The notes under the pieces were generated by a model. The model worked only from the letters and a program-made list of their open reading frames with translations. It searched no databases and was not told where the DNA came from. Position numbers and translations under genes: made by a program. A stretch of 54,689 nucleotides of DNA from JACCXG01 sp963785755 (GTDB taxonomy: Bacteria; Acidobacteriota; Vicinamibacteria; Vicinamibacterales; 2-12-FULL-66-21), in assembly GCA_963785755.1 (NCBI GenBank), contig CAWAXG010000048.1, positions 1-54,689 of the forward strand, written 5' to 3'. Position 1 is the first letter of the stretch. Every line of letters starts with the position of its first letter. This document shows, piece after piece, positions 25,681-35,111 of the stretch.

Positions 25681-27240
25681 ATGCACGGATTCGAGCAGCT
25701 TCTTGGCCTATTCGTCGCCGCCGTGATTCTGGCGGCCGCGGCCCGCCGCGTCGGGGCTCCATATCCGGTGTTCCTCGCGGTTGGCGGCGCGCTGCTGGCG
25801 TTCCTCCCCGTCGGTTCGGCATTCACGTTGCCCCCCGAATTGGCGTTGGCGCTGTTCGTTGCGCCCGTTCTCCTCGATGCGGCGTACGACGCGTCGTTGC
25901 GGGATCTCAAGGACAACTGGGCACCAGTCGGCGGCCTGGTGATCTTCGCGGTCGGGTTCACCACCGCAGCCGTAGCACTGGTAGTTCGCGCGCTTGTTCC
26001 AGACATGCCTTGGGCACCCGCCATTGCCCTGGGCGCTGTGGTTGCGCCTCCCGACGCCGTTGCGGCAACCGCCGTACTCCGCCAGTTGCGGCCGCCGCAC
26101 CGCATCCTCACCATTCTCGAAGGCGAGAGCCTTCTGAATGACGCGAGCGCGCTCCTTATCTATCGCCTTGCCGTAGGCGCCGTTGCCGCGAACGGCTTCT
26201 CAGCGGCCGATGTTGCGCCGACCTTCCTCCTCTCCGTTGCTGGCAGCCTTATCGTCGGTCCCGCGCTTGGGTCGCTGACCCTGCAACTGATGGATCGCGT
26301 GCAGCACATACCGACCGCCATTGTCCTGCAGTTCGTCACGACGTTTGGTGTGTGGCTGCTCGCTGAGCAGCTGGCGTTGTCAGCAGTGCTGACGACAGTG
26401 TGCTTCGCCGCGTGGGTGGCGCGAACGTCGCCGGCGAGAACTCCGGCGCGCATGCGGATTCCAACGTATGCCGTGTGGGAGACCGTGGTCTTTGCGCTGA
26501 ACATTCTGGCGTTCATCTTCATCGGTCTGCAGATCCGGCCCATCCTCGAGGCTCTGCAACCTGCGGAGGAAGGACGATATCTCGCCGTCGCCGGCGCGGT
26601 TCTGCTGACCGTGATCGTCGTGCGCATCGTGTGGCATATGTCCTTCAACGCCGTGGTTCGCTGGCGACACCGACGCGTCGGGTTCCATCCGCCGCGCCCG
26701 ATGCTTCGGCCCACGGTCGGCAGCGGCGTGATCATTTCATGGTCCGGGATGCGCGGGATTGTGTCGTTGGCTGCGGCCCTGGCGCTCCCACCGGCGTTTC
26801 CCTATCGCGATTTGATTCTGCTGACGGCGTTCTCCGTCGTGCTCGGCACGCTGGTGATTCAGGGCTTGACACTCAAACCTCTCTTGCGCGCACTCAATCT
26901 GAACGACGACGACCCCGTTGGTCGGGAAGTGCGAACCGCTCGTATCCGCGCGTTGGACGCGGGACTCTCGAGCCTTGCCGGCAAAGACCCCGCGGTGGCT
27001 GAAGCCGTCCGCCGGGAGTTCACCTCACATCTCGCCGACGAGCGGACGAGTGCCCAGGCTAGCGATCCGACTCGGTCTGCAGAGAGCGAACTGCGTCGTC
27101 TAGCCGTCGAGGCAGCGCGACAAGTAGTGCTGGCCATGCGGGCGAGCCACGAGATTGGCGACGATGCCTTTCATCAAATCGAGGAGGAGCTGGATTGGCT
27201 TGAGATGGCGACTCTTAGAACGGCCGGAATGAAACGATGA
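25681..27240 (+). CDS. CPA1-family Na+/H+ antiporter
   Basis: This is an inner-membrane cation/proton antiporter of 519 residues with about 12 membrane helices. The ion-binding Asn-Asp pair is in LEGESLLNDASALLIY near residue 150. AIALGAVVAPPDAVAATAVL, FIFIGLQIRPIL and GVIISWSGMRGIVSLAAALA (with the conserved arginine) are all characteristic of CPA1/NhaP proteins. The last 110 residues form a cytosolic, charged helical tail, probably regulatory. It is in an operon with the alcohol dehydrogenase. Confidence 0.93.
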   Translation: MHGFEQLLGLFVAAVILAAAARRVGAPYPVFLAVGGALLAFLPVGSAFTLPPELALALFVAPVLLDAAYDASLRDLKDNWAPVGGLVIFAVGFTTAAVALVVRALVPDMPWAPAIALGAVVAPPDAVAATAVLRQLRPPHRILTILEGESLLNDASALLIYRLAVGAVAANGFSAADVAPTFLLSVAGSLIVGPALGSLTLQLMDRVQHIPTAIVLQFVTTFGVWLLAEQLALSAVLTTVCFAAWVARTSPARTPARMRIPTYAVWETVVFALNILAFIFIGLQIRPILEALQPAEEGRYLAVAGAVLLTVIVVRIVWHMSFNAVVRWRHRRVGFHPPRPMLRPTVGSGVIISWSGMRGIVSLAAALALPPAFPYRDLILLTAFSVVLGTLVIQGLTLKPLLRALNLNDDDPVGREVRTARIRALDAGLSSLAGKDPAVAEAVRREFTSHLADERTSAQASDPTRSAESELRRLAVEAARQVVLAMRASHEIGDDAFHQIEEELDWLEMATLRTAGMKR

Positions 27241-27462
27241 GCCTATCGTGCGCCGGCGGTCAGGAGTCGTGCGTTATAAGAAGCGCCCTGGACCGTCCCC
27301 CGGTTAACGCGGGACCGCGCGGACACGGACGCCGCCGTCCCGGATTCGAACAGCTGCGAGTCGGCGAGCGTAAGTCCGAGCCAGCCTTCTTCGGGCTCCC
27401 GTGTGTCTGTTCCGCTGGTACAGTCCTTGATGCGACGAGTCCGTCAAGACTGAAGGTGAGCG

Positions 27463-30004
27463 ATGAACACGCTCGACATGATCTGCCAGGACGTGCGTTT
27501 TGCGCTGCGGTCGCTTCGGCGTGCGCGCGGGTTCACGGCGGCCGTCGTGATCACTCTTGCGCTCGGCAGTGGCGCCAATGCCGCGATCTTCGCCATCTAC
27601 AACGCGGCGCTCCTGCGGCGCCTGCCAGTGCCGGCTCCCGAACGGCTCGTCAATCTCTCTTCGCCTGGTCCCAAGAGCGGACGCACGTCTACGAGCAGCA
27701 CGGCGCGAGCCGAGGACGCGTTCAGTTATCCGCTGTTCCGCGATCTCGAGCGCGACCAGCGCGGGTTCACTACGCTCGCCGGGTTCCGGGAATTCGCGGC
27801 CAACGCCTCGTACAAGAACCAGGCCACGCGTGAAACCGGCTGTCTCGTGTCGGGCGCGTACTTCCCGACGCTTGGACTGAAACCGACGCTCGGACGCCTT
27901 CTCGGTCCCGCCGACGATGCCGAACGTGCGTCCGGGTTTGTCGTCGTCGTCAGCCATCAGGACCTGGCGCAATCGACTCGCGGCCGATCCGGGCGTGATA
28001 GGCGACACGCTCACGCTCAACGGACAGAAGATGACGATCGTCGGCGTCGCCCCGCCCGAGTTCGTCGGGACGATGTTCGAAATCCGTCCGCAGATGTTCG
28101 TGCCGCTCGGGATGGCCGCGCTGATGATGCCGGGACTCCGGAATCCGCACGCAGGCGGACCGTGGAACGGCTTCGAGGATCGACGCGATCACTGGTTGTA
28201 CGTGTTCGGGCGCCTCAAGCCAGATCAGACGCGCACGACGGCCGACGCGGCGATCAACGTGCCGTTCGCCGCGATCATTCGCGACGTCGAGCTGCCGGCC
28301 CAGCGCGGACTGGACGCGGCGGAACGCACGCGATTCGGCGAGAGACGCCTCCGGCTGGAGCCGGGTGCCCAGGGGCAGCGGCCCGAGCGCGAGGAGCTGA
28401 CTGGCGTGCTCCGGATGCTCTTCAGCGTCACCTTGATCGTCTTGATGATCGCGTGCGCCAACGTATCGAACCTGGTACTCGCGCGCGTGGACTTTCGCAC
28501 CGCGGACATCATGGTGCGTCTGTCGCTCGGCGCCAGCCGCATGCAGCTTGTTCGCTTTCTCCTGATTGAATCGAGCCTGCTGGCGGCCATGGGAAGCGTC
28601 GGCGGCCTGATCGTCGCCAGCTGGGCGCTCGACGCGCTGACCTCGCTGCTGCCCGGCGACTGGGCGGCCCTGCACTTCCAGGCGGATGCCGCGATCATCG
28701 TGTTCGCGGTTGTCCTCTGCATTGCCATGTCGCTCACCATCGGGGTGTATCCCGCGCTTCGCGGTACGCGAGGAGATCTCGTGCCGCGACTCAAGGCGGC
28801 CTCCGCGACTGGTCCGTCGCACGTCGCCGCCGGTTTCCGGAATGCGTTGGCGACCGCGCAGATTGCCCTCTCGCTCGGTCTGCTGATCGTGGCGGCCCTC
28901 TTCGTCCAGAGTCTGGCGAGCATCAGCCGAATCGACCTGGGAATACACACCGACCGTCTGGTGACCTTCCGTCTGTCTCCGGAACTGAACGGCTACACGC
29001 CAGAGCGTTCGCGGGCGTTGTTCGAACGGGTTGCCGACGCGCTGGACGCGATTCCGGGTGTCACCGGCGTCACAGCATCATCCGTTCCCGTTCTCACCGG
29101 CGTCAGCGGCGGCACGAACGTGACGGTCGAAGGGTTCACTCCACCTCCGAAATTTTCGATGAGCGCGAACTCGTCTGCCATCGGGACGAGTTACTTCCGC
29201 ACGCTTGGTGTTCCCCTTCTTGCCGGTCGTGAGTTCTCACAGGCCGACACCTCAGGGGCGCCGAAGGTCGCCATCGTCAGCGCAGCGTTTGCCACCAGAT
29301 TCGGCCTCGGCGCCAACGCGGTGGGCAGAAGGATGGCGGAAGGGGCGGGCGGGCCACTCGACATCGAGATCGTCGGCGTCGTCGGTGACGCCCGGTACAG
29401 CCAGCTGAAGGAACCTCCACGCCCGCACTTCTTCGTGCCGTACCGCGCCGAGGAAGGTCTGGGCGCACTGAGCTTCTGTGTGTCGGCTGCGCCCTCCTCG
29501 CTCGAGAAGATCGTGCCGCTGATCCCCGGCGCGATCGCGCAGCTCGATCCGACGCTGCCCGTTGAAGATCTTCGACTGATGTCCGAGCAGGCACAGGCGA
29601 CCATCGGGCTCGAGCGCGTCGTGACGGCGCTCTCGACGTCGTTCGCGCTCCTGTCGTTGCTGCTTGCCGCCGTTGGTCTGTACGGTGTGTTGTCCTACAT
29701 CGTCGCCCGGCGCACGCGGGAGATCGGCGTCCGGATGGCGCTCGGCGCCGGGCTCGGCGACGTCAGGCGCCTGATCTTCGGCCATGTGGGGCGTGTGGCG
29801 TTCGTCGGGTCCGCCGCCGGATGCGCCGTCGCCCTCATCCTCGGCCGTCTCGCCGAGTCGTTGTTGTTCGGAGTCAAGACGCCCGGGGTCGGCCTGGTTG
29901 TGGCCGCGACGGTGACGGTTGCGCTCGTCGTGTTCGCGGCGGCCGCAGTTCCTGCGCGCCGCGCAGCACGTATCGATCCGGCGAGCGCTTTGAGAGCCGA
30001 GTGA
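27463..30004 (+). CDS. ADOP4: MacB/FtsX-type orphan permease (one frameshift)
   Basis: This ADOP-type permease has about 846 residues once a single break is repaired. AAGGTGAG precedes ATG 27463, giving MNTLDMICQDVRFALRSLRR and the helix ALGSGANAAIFAIYNAALL. Near 27968 removal of one C turns the text into SHQDWRNRLAADPGVIG and rejoins the frame that runs to 30004. The first FtsX unit contains LMIACANVSNLVLARVDFR; the last has YIVARRTREIGVRMALGA and IDPASALRAE. It lacks the cytosolic N-terminal helix and has no PadR before it, but PadR2 and ADOP5 follow 150 bases later. Its control is therefore unclear. Confidence 0.88.
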
Positions 30005-30121
30005 GGCACACCGCGCGCCGCTGGGAGCGCAGGCCGCTCGACGGCAAGATCGTGCGACCAAATCGATATCAACGTCGCCAAGCTAACGACTCAGCGCCGG
30101 GCGGGGCAGGAAACCGGTGAC

Positions 30122-30155
30122 ATATAGACAGGCTTGATATAGAGTTTGTCTATAT
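30122..30155. promoter_or_regulatory. PadR2 operator palindrome overlapping the start codon
   Basis: ATATAGACA (30122-30130) and TGTCTATAT (30147-30155) are exact reverse complements 16 bases apart. A third, partial unit GATATAGAGT lies between them. The right arm covers the first bases of the PadR2 ATG (30154). Binding here would block both transcription and translation start, which fits self-repression of PadR2-ADOP5. Confidence 0.7.
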
Positions 30156-30489
30156 GGAGCCCCTCTACGGTGTCCTCGATCTCCTCGTCCTCCGCACACT
30201 GCTCTTCGGCCCGCTGCACGGCTATGCCATCGCCGGCGCCATCCGCGACAACTCGGGCGAGAAGCTCAACATCGAGTTCGGGTCGCTATATCCGGCCCTG
30301 AAGCGCCTCGAGCTGAAGGGCTGGATCACGGCGAAGTGGGAGATCTCCGAGCAGAACCGGCGCGCCAGGGTCTACCGATTGACGCCGTCGGGACGAAAGC
30401 GCCTCCGGCAGGAGACGAGCGAGTGGGCTGATTTCGTCCGCGCGGTGGCCGGCGTGCTCAGGCCGGCAGCCGGGGAGGCCGACTCATGA
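30154..30489 (+). CDS. PadR-family transcriptional regulator (PadR2)
   Basis: This is a 111-residue PadR regulator with the family's clearest features in this window. YGVLDLLVLRTLLFGPLHGY is helices 1-2, FGSLYPALKRLELKGWITAK the recognition helix region, and RRARVYRLTPSGRKRLRQE the wing. The stop overlaps the ADOP5 start by four bases (ATGA at 30486). The dyad at 30122-30155 is its likely operator. There is no room for a Shine-Dalgarno site outside the palindrome. Confidence 0.94.
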   Translation: MEPLYGVLDLLVLRTLLFGPLHGYAIAGAIRDNSGEKLNIEFGSLYPALKRLELKGWITAKWEISEQNRRARVYRLTPSGRKRLRQETSEWADFVRAVAGVLRPAAGEADS

Positions 30490-33164
30490 TGTTTTTTAGA
30501 CGCCTCGAATATCTCCTGCCCTGGCGGCGCCGCGCGGCCGAGCGCGACATGCAGGAAGAGCTGCGGTCGATTGCCGCCCTGGCCGACCCGCGCGAGCTCG
30601 GCAACCTCACGCTCGCCGCCGAAGACGCCCGCGCCCAGTGGGGATGGACCTGGCTCGAGCAGACTCTGCAGGACGTCCGCTACGCCGTCCGGACGCTCGC
30701 GAAAGCTCCCGGCTTCACGCTCGCGGCGGTGCTCTCGCTCGCGATCGGCATCGGCGCCAATACGGCGCTCTTCACGCTGATCAACACGGTGATGTGGAAG
30801 CTGCTGCCGGTGCGGGATCCCGAACACCTGCTGACAATCGCAGCGCAATATCCGACGGGCGTCACCTACGCGTTCACGTACCAGCAGTACCAGATCTTCC
30901 GCGATCACGGAGGCGCGCTCGACCTCGCCGCCTACTCGCCTCAGCAGCTGGACGTGAGCATCGACGGACAGGCCGAGCCGACGACGGACGCGCACCTCGT
31001 GACGGGCGAGTACTTCCCGCTGCTGGGGCTGCACCCGGCCCTCGGGCGACTCTTCGACGAGAGCGACGACCGCGTCCCGATGGGGCATCCGGTCGCCGTG
31101 CTGAGCCACGCCTACTGGCAACGCCGCTTCGGCGGCGATCCGGCGGTCCTCGGCCGGACGCTCACGCTGGGTGGGCTGCCGTTCACCATCGTCGGCGTCA
31201 CGCCGGCGGAGTTCTTCGGGGCCGAGGTGGGGATGTCGCCGAGCCTCTACCTGCCGGTGATGATGCAGCCGGCTCTGCGGCCGATGAACGGGACTCTGCT
31301 CGTCAACCCGCAGGTCACGTCGACGTGGCTCCGCCTGCTCGGACGGCTGAAGCCGGGCGTTCCGCTCGAGCAGGCCGGCCCCCGGCTCAACGCCCTGGCC
31401 GGCGCGCCCGCGACCGAGTGGCGACTGACCAACAAGTTCACCCGCCGGTTCGAAGACGCGCGGCTCTTCGTCAGCTCGGCGGCGGCGGGGCTCTCGGATC
31501 TTCGACGGCAATTCTCGCAGCCGCTGTTCATTCTGCTCGCCGTCGCCGGACTCGTGCTGCTCATCGCCTGCGCGAACGTCAGCCAGCTCCTGCTGGCGCG
31601 CTCGGCGGCGCGCCGATCGGAGTTCGCGCTGCGGCTCGCATTGGGTGCGGGCCGCGCCCGCGTGATGCGCCAGGTATTGGTAGAAGGCCTGGTGCTCACC
31701 GGGATCGGTGCGGCGGCCGGCGTCGCGCTCGCGTACTGGGCCGCGGCCGCGCTCGTGGCCTACGCGTCGGCCGGGCAAAGCGCGGTCGTTCTCGATCTGT
31801 CGCCGGACGTACGTGTGCTGGTGTTCACGGCCGGCGTCTCCATCGCGGCGGGACTGCTGTTCGCGAGCGTGCCGGCGCTCCGTGCCTCGCGCGCAGACCA
31901 ATCGCCCCGCGGTGGGCGGGACCTCGGCCGCACGCGGCACAGCAGCGGCGAGCGCGCGTCCGGGAGGCCGCTCGTAGTCGCGCAGGTGGCGCTGTCGGTG
32001 GTGCTGCTGGTCGGGGCCGGCCTCTTCGTGCGGACCCTGCAGAATCTGTATCGCGCCGAGCGCGGCATCGATCTCGATCGCGTGGTCGTCGTGCGGCTGG
32101 AGCCGCGCGGCAGCGGCCAGCGAACCCCCGCGATCGCGGAGAACCTCGATCGCCTCTATCGCGACCTGCTCGTCCGCATCGAGGCGATGCCGGGAGTGCA
32201 GTCGGTCAGCCTGGCGCGATCGTCGCCGCTTGGCCCGATCACGCTCGGATTCCCCGTCGTCCCGCCGGCTGGCGGCGCTCCGATCCGGCTGGACGGCTCG
32301 ATCGTCTATCCGCGCTACTTCGCGACGATGGGCATTCCGATCGTCAAGGGGCGCGACTTCACAGACGACGACCTGCGGCCGGACGCCGCGCCCGCGGTGC
32401 TCGTGAACGAGCCGTTCGTGCGCGAGGTTCTCAACGGGCGCGAGCCGCTCGGCATCGCTCATGGCGTGATGACGCAAGGGCCTGGCCGCGGGGCAGGGCA
32501 GCTCTCCCCCCTGAACATCATCGGCGTCGTCAAGGACGCGCGATTCCCGGGGCTGCGCAATCGCACGCGGCCGACCGTCTACCAGACGTTCCTTCAGGCA
32601 AGCACGGGCTTCGGTCAAATGGTCCTGCACGTCCGCGCATCGCGGAGCAGCGCCGAGATCGTGCCGCCCGTCCTCGCGGCGGTTCAGGCCATCGAGCGCG
32701 ACGTGCCGATGGCCACGGTGCACACCGTCGCTGATGAAGTGGACGCCGCGCTCGTGCGCGAGCGGCTGGTGGCGACGCTCTCGGGCGTCTTCGGACTGGT
32801 CGCGCTTGCGCTCATCTGCATCGGGCTCTACGGCCTGATGGCCTTCACGGTCTCGCGCCGGACGGCGGAGATCGGGATCCGCATGGCGCTCGGCGCGAGC
32901 CGATCGAGGGTGCGGTGGCTGGTCACGCGGCAGGCGCTGACGATCGTCCTGGCAGGCCTGGCGATCGGCGTACCGGTGGCCTGGGTGACAGGCCGGCTCG
33001 CCGCGCGGCAGCTGTCCTCGCTGCTCTACGAGGTCACGGCCACCGATCCAATCGCGATCGCGGCTGCCATCGGCGTCCTCGTGCTCGTCGCCATGGGCGC
33101 CGCTTCGCTGCCTGCGCGGCGCGCGGCGCGGATCGATCCGGCGATGGCGTTGAGAAGCGAGTAG
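30486..33164 (+). CDS. ADOP5: intact MacB/FtsX-type orphan permease
   Basis: This is a complete 892-residue ADOP protein coupled to PadR2. The cytosolic N-terminal segment (RRRAAERDMQEELRSIAALA, then GNLTLAAEDARAQWGWTWLE) is the family's helical module and precedes LQDVRYAVRTLAKAPGFTLA and IGIGANTALFTLINTVMW. The first FtsX unit has LLIACANVSQLLLARSAARR. A Gly/Arg-rich linker follows at about 475-495. The second unit has FTVSRRTAEIGIRMALGASR and RRAARIDPAMALRSE. There is no ATPase nearby. Directly after its stop begins copy 2 of a 72-bp repeat. Confidence 0.93.
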   Translation: MMFFRRLEYLLPWRRRAAERDMQEELRSIAALADPRELGNLTLAAEDARAQWGWTWLEQTLQDVRYAVRTLAKAPGFTLAAVLSLAIGIGANTALFTLINTVMWKLLPVRDPEHLLTIAAQYPTGVTYAFTYQQYQIFRDHGGALDLAAYSPQQLDVSIDGQAEPTTDAHLVTGEYFPLLGLHPALGRLFDESDDRVPMGHPVAVLSHAYWQRRFGGDPAVLGRTLTLGGLPFTIVGVTPAEFFGAEVGMSPSLYLPVMMQPALRPMNGTLLVNPQVTSTWLRLLGRLKPGVPLEQAGPRLNALAGAPATEWRLTNKFTRRFEDARLFVSSAAAGLSDLRRQFSQPLFILLAVAGLVLLIACANVSQLLLARSAARRSEFALRLALGAGRARVMRQVLVEGLVLTGIGAAAGVALAYWAAAALVAYASAGQSAVVLDLSPDVRVLVFTAGVSIAAGLLFASVPALRASRADQSPRGGRDLGRTRHSSGERASGRPLVVAQVALSVVLLVGAGLFVRTLQNLYRAERGIDLDRVVVVRLEPRGSGQRTPAIAENLDRLYRDLLVRIEAMPGVQSVSLARSSPLGPITLGFPVVPPAGGAPIRLDGSIVYPRYFATMGIPIVKGRDFTDDDLRPDAAPAVLVNEPFVREVLNGREPLGIAHGVMTQGPGRGAGQLSPLNIIGVVKDARFPGLRNRTRPTVYQTFLQASTGFGQMVLHVRASRSSAEIVPPVLAAVQAIERDVPMATVHTVADEVDAALVRERLVATLSGVFGLVALALICIGLYGLMAFTVSRRTAEIGIRMALGASRSRVRWLVTRQALTIVLAGLAIGVPVAWVTGRLAARQLSSLLYEVTATDPIAIAAAIGVLVLVAMGAASLPARRAARIDPAMALRSE

Positions 33165-33236
33165 CTCTCGCTCGCGATCGCTATTGAATGCGATTCTCCC
33201 GCTGCTGCACTACGACGCGGATTGCGCGGATGCCGA
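33165..33236. repeat. 72-bp imperfect direct repeat, copy 2
   Basis: It begins immediately after the ADOP5 stop. It matches 23898-23969, including the sequence that in copy 1 encodes the C-terminus of a small secreted protein (IRAIRVVVQ on the minus strand). Here the stop codon position is CAG and the rest of the gene is missing, so a 3' fragment was left or copied here. Confidence 0.7.
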
Positions 33237-33326
33237 TCGGAGGATTCGATCAGAATTGAATTGGCGGGTGAACGCGACGGCCAAGTCGGTCCAGACCAGG
33301 ACGTCCTGTCAGGCGTCAAAGAATCC

Positions 33327-33740
33327 ATGGTGAACAAGGTCGTTCGTTCTGTAGTCGTCGGCGTGGTCGTTTCGCTGTGCTCGCCGGCTTTCGCGCAGCT
33401 TGCCAGTGACGCCGCGATCGCGAAAGCCGAGACCATCCTGAAGAGCCTGCAGCACGGTCAGATTGCGAATGTCGTGAAGGAGCTCGACGCCAAGATGGCG
33501 CAGGCCCTTCCGGAAGAGAAGCTGAAGGCCGCGTGGCCGGGACTGGTCGGTCAGTTTGGCGCCTTCAAGAGCATAAACGAGCGCCGCGAAGGACAACATC
33601 AGGGTAGGCAGGCCGTCGAGCTCTTTCTCGCGTTCGAGAAGGACACGATACTGATGCGCACCGTCTTCGATGCAGAAGGCAGAATAGGCGGCCTCGTATT
33701 CCGGCCAAAGGATCTAGCGGTGCTGCCTGCGAGCAAGTAA
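33327..33740 (+). CDS. exported DUF3887-type protein
   Basis: This is a 137-residue secreted protein. ATG 33327 begins a signal peptide (VVRSVVVGVVVSLCSPAFAQ). The mature domain (AETILKSLQHGQIANVVKEL through LPEEKLKAAWPGLVGQFGAF) fits the DUF3887 pattern, a small alpha+beta domain often fused to secreted hydrolases. The ending DAEGRIGGLVFRP is also typical. No enzyme domain is attached here. The longer frame starting at 33222 would place charged sequence before the signal peptide and is not preferred. Confidence 0.75.
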   Translation: MVNKVVRSVVVGVVVSLCSPAFAQLASDAAIAKAETILKSLQHGQIANVVKELDAKMAQALPEEKLKAAWPGLVGQFGAFKSINERREGQHQGRQAVELFLAFEKDTILMRTVFDAEGRIGGLVFRPKDLAVLPASK

Positions 33741-33812
33741 CCTCCGCAGGGATTGCCCGAATTGTCCCATTGCACGACCGAGAACGAGCGACGGGCCAGT
33801 GTTCTACCTGTG

Positions 33813-33820
33813 ATATAGAC
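33813..33820. promoter_or_regulatory. possible PadR2 half-site (ATATAGAC)
   Basis: The 8-mer ATATAGAC equals eight of the nine bases of the left arm of the PadR2 operator at 30122. It lies about 140 bases upstream of the Tat-exported TIM-barrel gene at 33962. It is a single half-site only, so the link is weak. Confidence 0.2.
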
Positions 33821-33961
33821 TGGGCCCGTGATCGCGTAAGGTCCGAAAATCGCGCCCAACAGTTGGCGTAGACTCCGCGGTGCGATTCCGCTGCAGCTCT
33901 TCGTCGAGTCCTGCCTCGGCTGGCTCCATGACTCGCGATCCGAATCGCCCGGAGAGGACAC

Positions 33962-35026
33962 ATGACACCATCAGTCAACCGTCGCGAATTCATGACGGCG
34001 ACCGCGGCCCTTGCGGCCGGCACCGGTCTGGGTGCGGTCTCGAGCCAGGCGCAGGCCCCCGCGGATGCGAAGAGTGGCGCCCAGGCACCGCCGCCGCCGG
34101 TGTCGTCGCTGACATTCAAGACCAGGCAGCGAAAGGCTCTCATCGCCCGCCCCACCGAAGACGATCTGAAGCGGATGAAGGACGCCGGGTTCGAGGGCGT
34201 GGAGGGCCGCGTCATTCCGCCGGCGGAGGCCGCGAAGACCAGGGAGGTGGCCGAGAAGCTCGGGATGCGCGTCCACTCCGTCCTCTACGGCTGGGCCGAG
34301 TTCAACAGCTCTGACAAGAGCGAGGTCGCCCGGACGCTCGCCGAGAGCGAGGCCGCGCTCCGCACGGCGGAGGCCTTCGGTGCCGACGCGGTCCTGCTCG
34401 TGCCCTGCAGGATTGGCGCACGACCCGGGCGCGGCGGAGCCCCCGCGCAGGGGCCGGCGCTGCGGATGCCGCGCGCCTGGGAGTTCCAGATCGAGTTCGA
34501 TCCGAAGAACGGCCATCTCACCAGGGTGGTCCACGGCGACAATGCGCCCTACGCCGACTACATCGCCGCGCACAACCACGCCACTGATACGTCGACCGAG
34601 TGGGTCAGGCGCCTGATTCCGCTGGCCGAGAAGACCAAGGTCGTCATCGCCATCGAGAACGTCAGCAACAACCTGTGGGTCAAGCCGGACATCTTCCGGC
34701 ACTTCGTGCAGTCGTTCCGGAGTCCCTGGGTCAAGGCGTATTACGACATCGGCAATCACGTGCGCTTCGCGCCGCCGGAGGAATGGATTCTCACGCTGAA
34801 CGATCTCCTCGTGAAGATCCACGTGAAGGATTACCTGCTCAACCCGGCCGATCCCGACGGCCGCGGGACGTCGGTGAACATCCGCGAGGGGAGCGTCCGG
34901 TGGCCCGTGCTGCGCCAGGCGCTCGAGTCGGTGAACTACAACGGCTGGATGACGATCGAGAGCAACGGCGACATCCCCTTCGAGGAGCGCAACCGCCGGC
35001 TCGACCTGATCCTCGCCGGCCAGTAA
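33962..35026 (+). CDS. Tat-exported sugar isomerase/epimerase-type TIM barrel
   Basis: This 354-residue protein has a twin-arginine signal (NRREFMTATAALAAGTGLGA, cut after SSQAQA) and a xylose-isomerase-like TIM barrel. GFEGVEGR, HSVLYGWAE, VVIAIENVSNNLW (likely metal Glu), KAYYDIGNHVR (metal Asp and His), LVKIHVKDY and GWMTIESNGD (last metal Glu) match the metal site of this family. Such enzymes isomerise, epimerise or cleave sugars; phosphate is not required. Export by Tat suggests an unphosphorylated, periplasmic substrate. It converges with the RraA gene that ends the catabolic operon, and is probably part of the same pathway. Confidence 0.88.
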   Translation: MTPSVNRREFMTATAALAAGTGLGAVSSQAQAPADAKSGAQAPPPPVSSLTFKTRQRKALIARPTEDDLKRMKDAGFEGVEGRVIPPAEAAKTREVAEKLGMRVHSVLYGWAEFNSSDKSEVARTLAESEAALRTAEAFGADAVLLVPCRIGARPGRGGAPAQGPALRMPRAWEFQIEFDPKNGHLTRVVHGDNAPYADYIAAHNHATDTSTEWVRRLIPLAEKTKVVIAIENVSNNLWVKPDIFRHFVQSFRSPWVKAYYDIGNHVRFAPPEEWILTLNDLLVKIHVKDYLLNPADPDGRGTSVNIREGSVRWPVLRQALESVNYNGWMTIESNGDIPFEERNRRLDLILAGQ

Positions 35027-35031
35027 ACCGC

Positions 35032-35052
35032 CCCGGCGCCGTGCGGCGCGGG
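35032..35052. terminator. GC-rich hairpin between convergent genes
   Basis: CCC(G)GCGCC.../...GGCGCGGG forms about eight base pairs with one bulge and a tight loop, starting a few bases after the TIM-barrel stop. There is no T-run. It may act as a terminator for the plus-strand gene. Confidence 0.35.
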
Positions 35053-35111
35053 ATTCTCCGCCCTGGTGCCGGACGCTGCGAGATCGTCTCAACCCTCGAA
35101 CGTCGTAATCC

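Noticed and set aside
27330..27360. tRNA-like GTTCGAATCC on the minus strand
   Set aside because: The flanking bases do not pair as a T stem and no anticodon or acceptor arms can be built.
30372..32723. 783-codon minus-strand frame opposite PadR2-ADOP5
   Set aside because: Shadow of a high-GC gene; no start signal, motifs or sensible composition.
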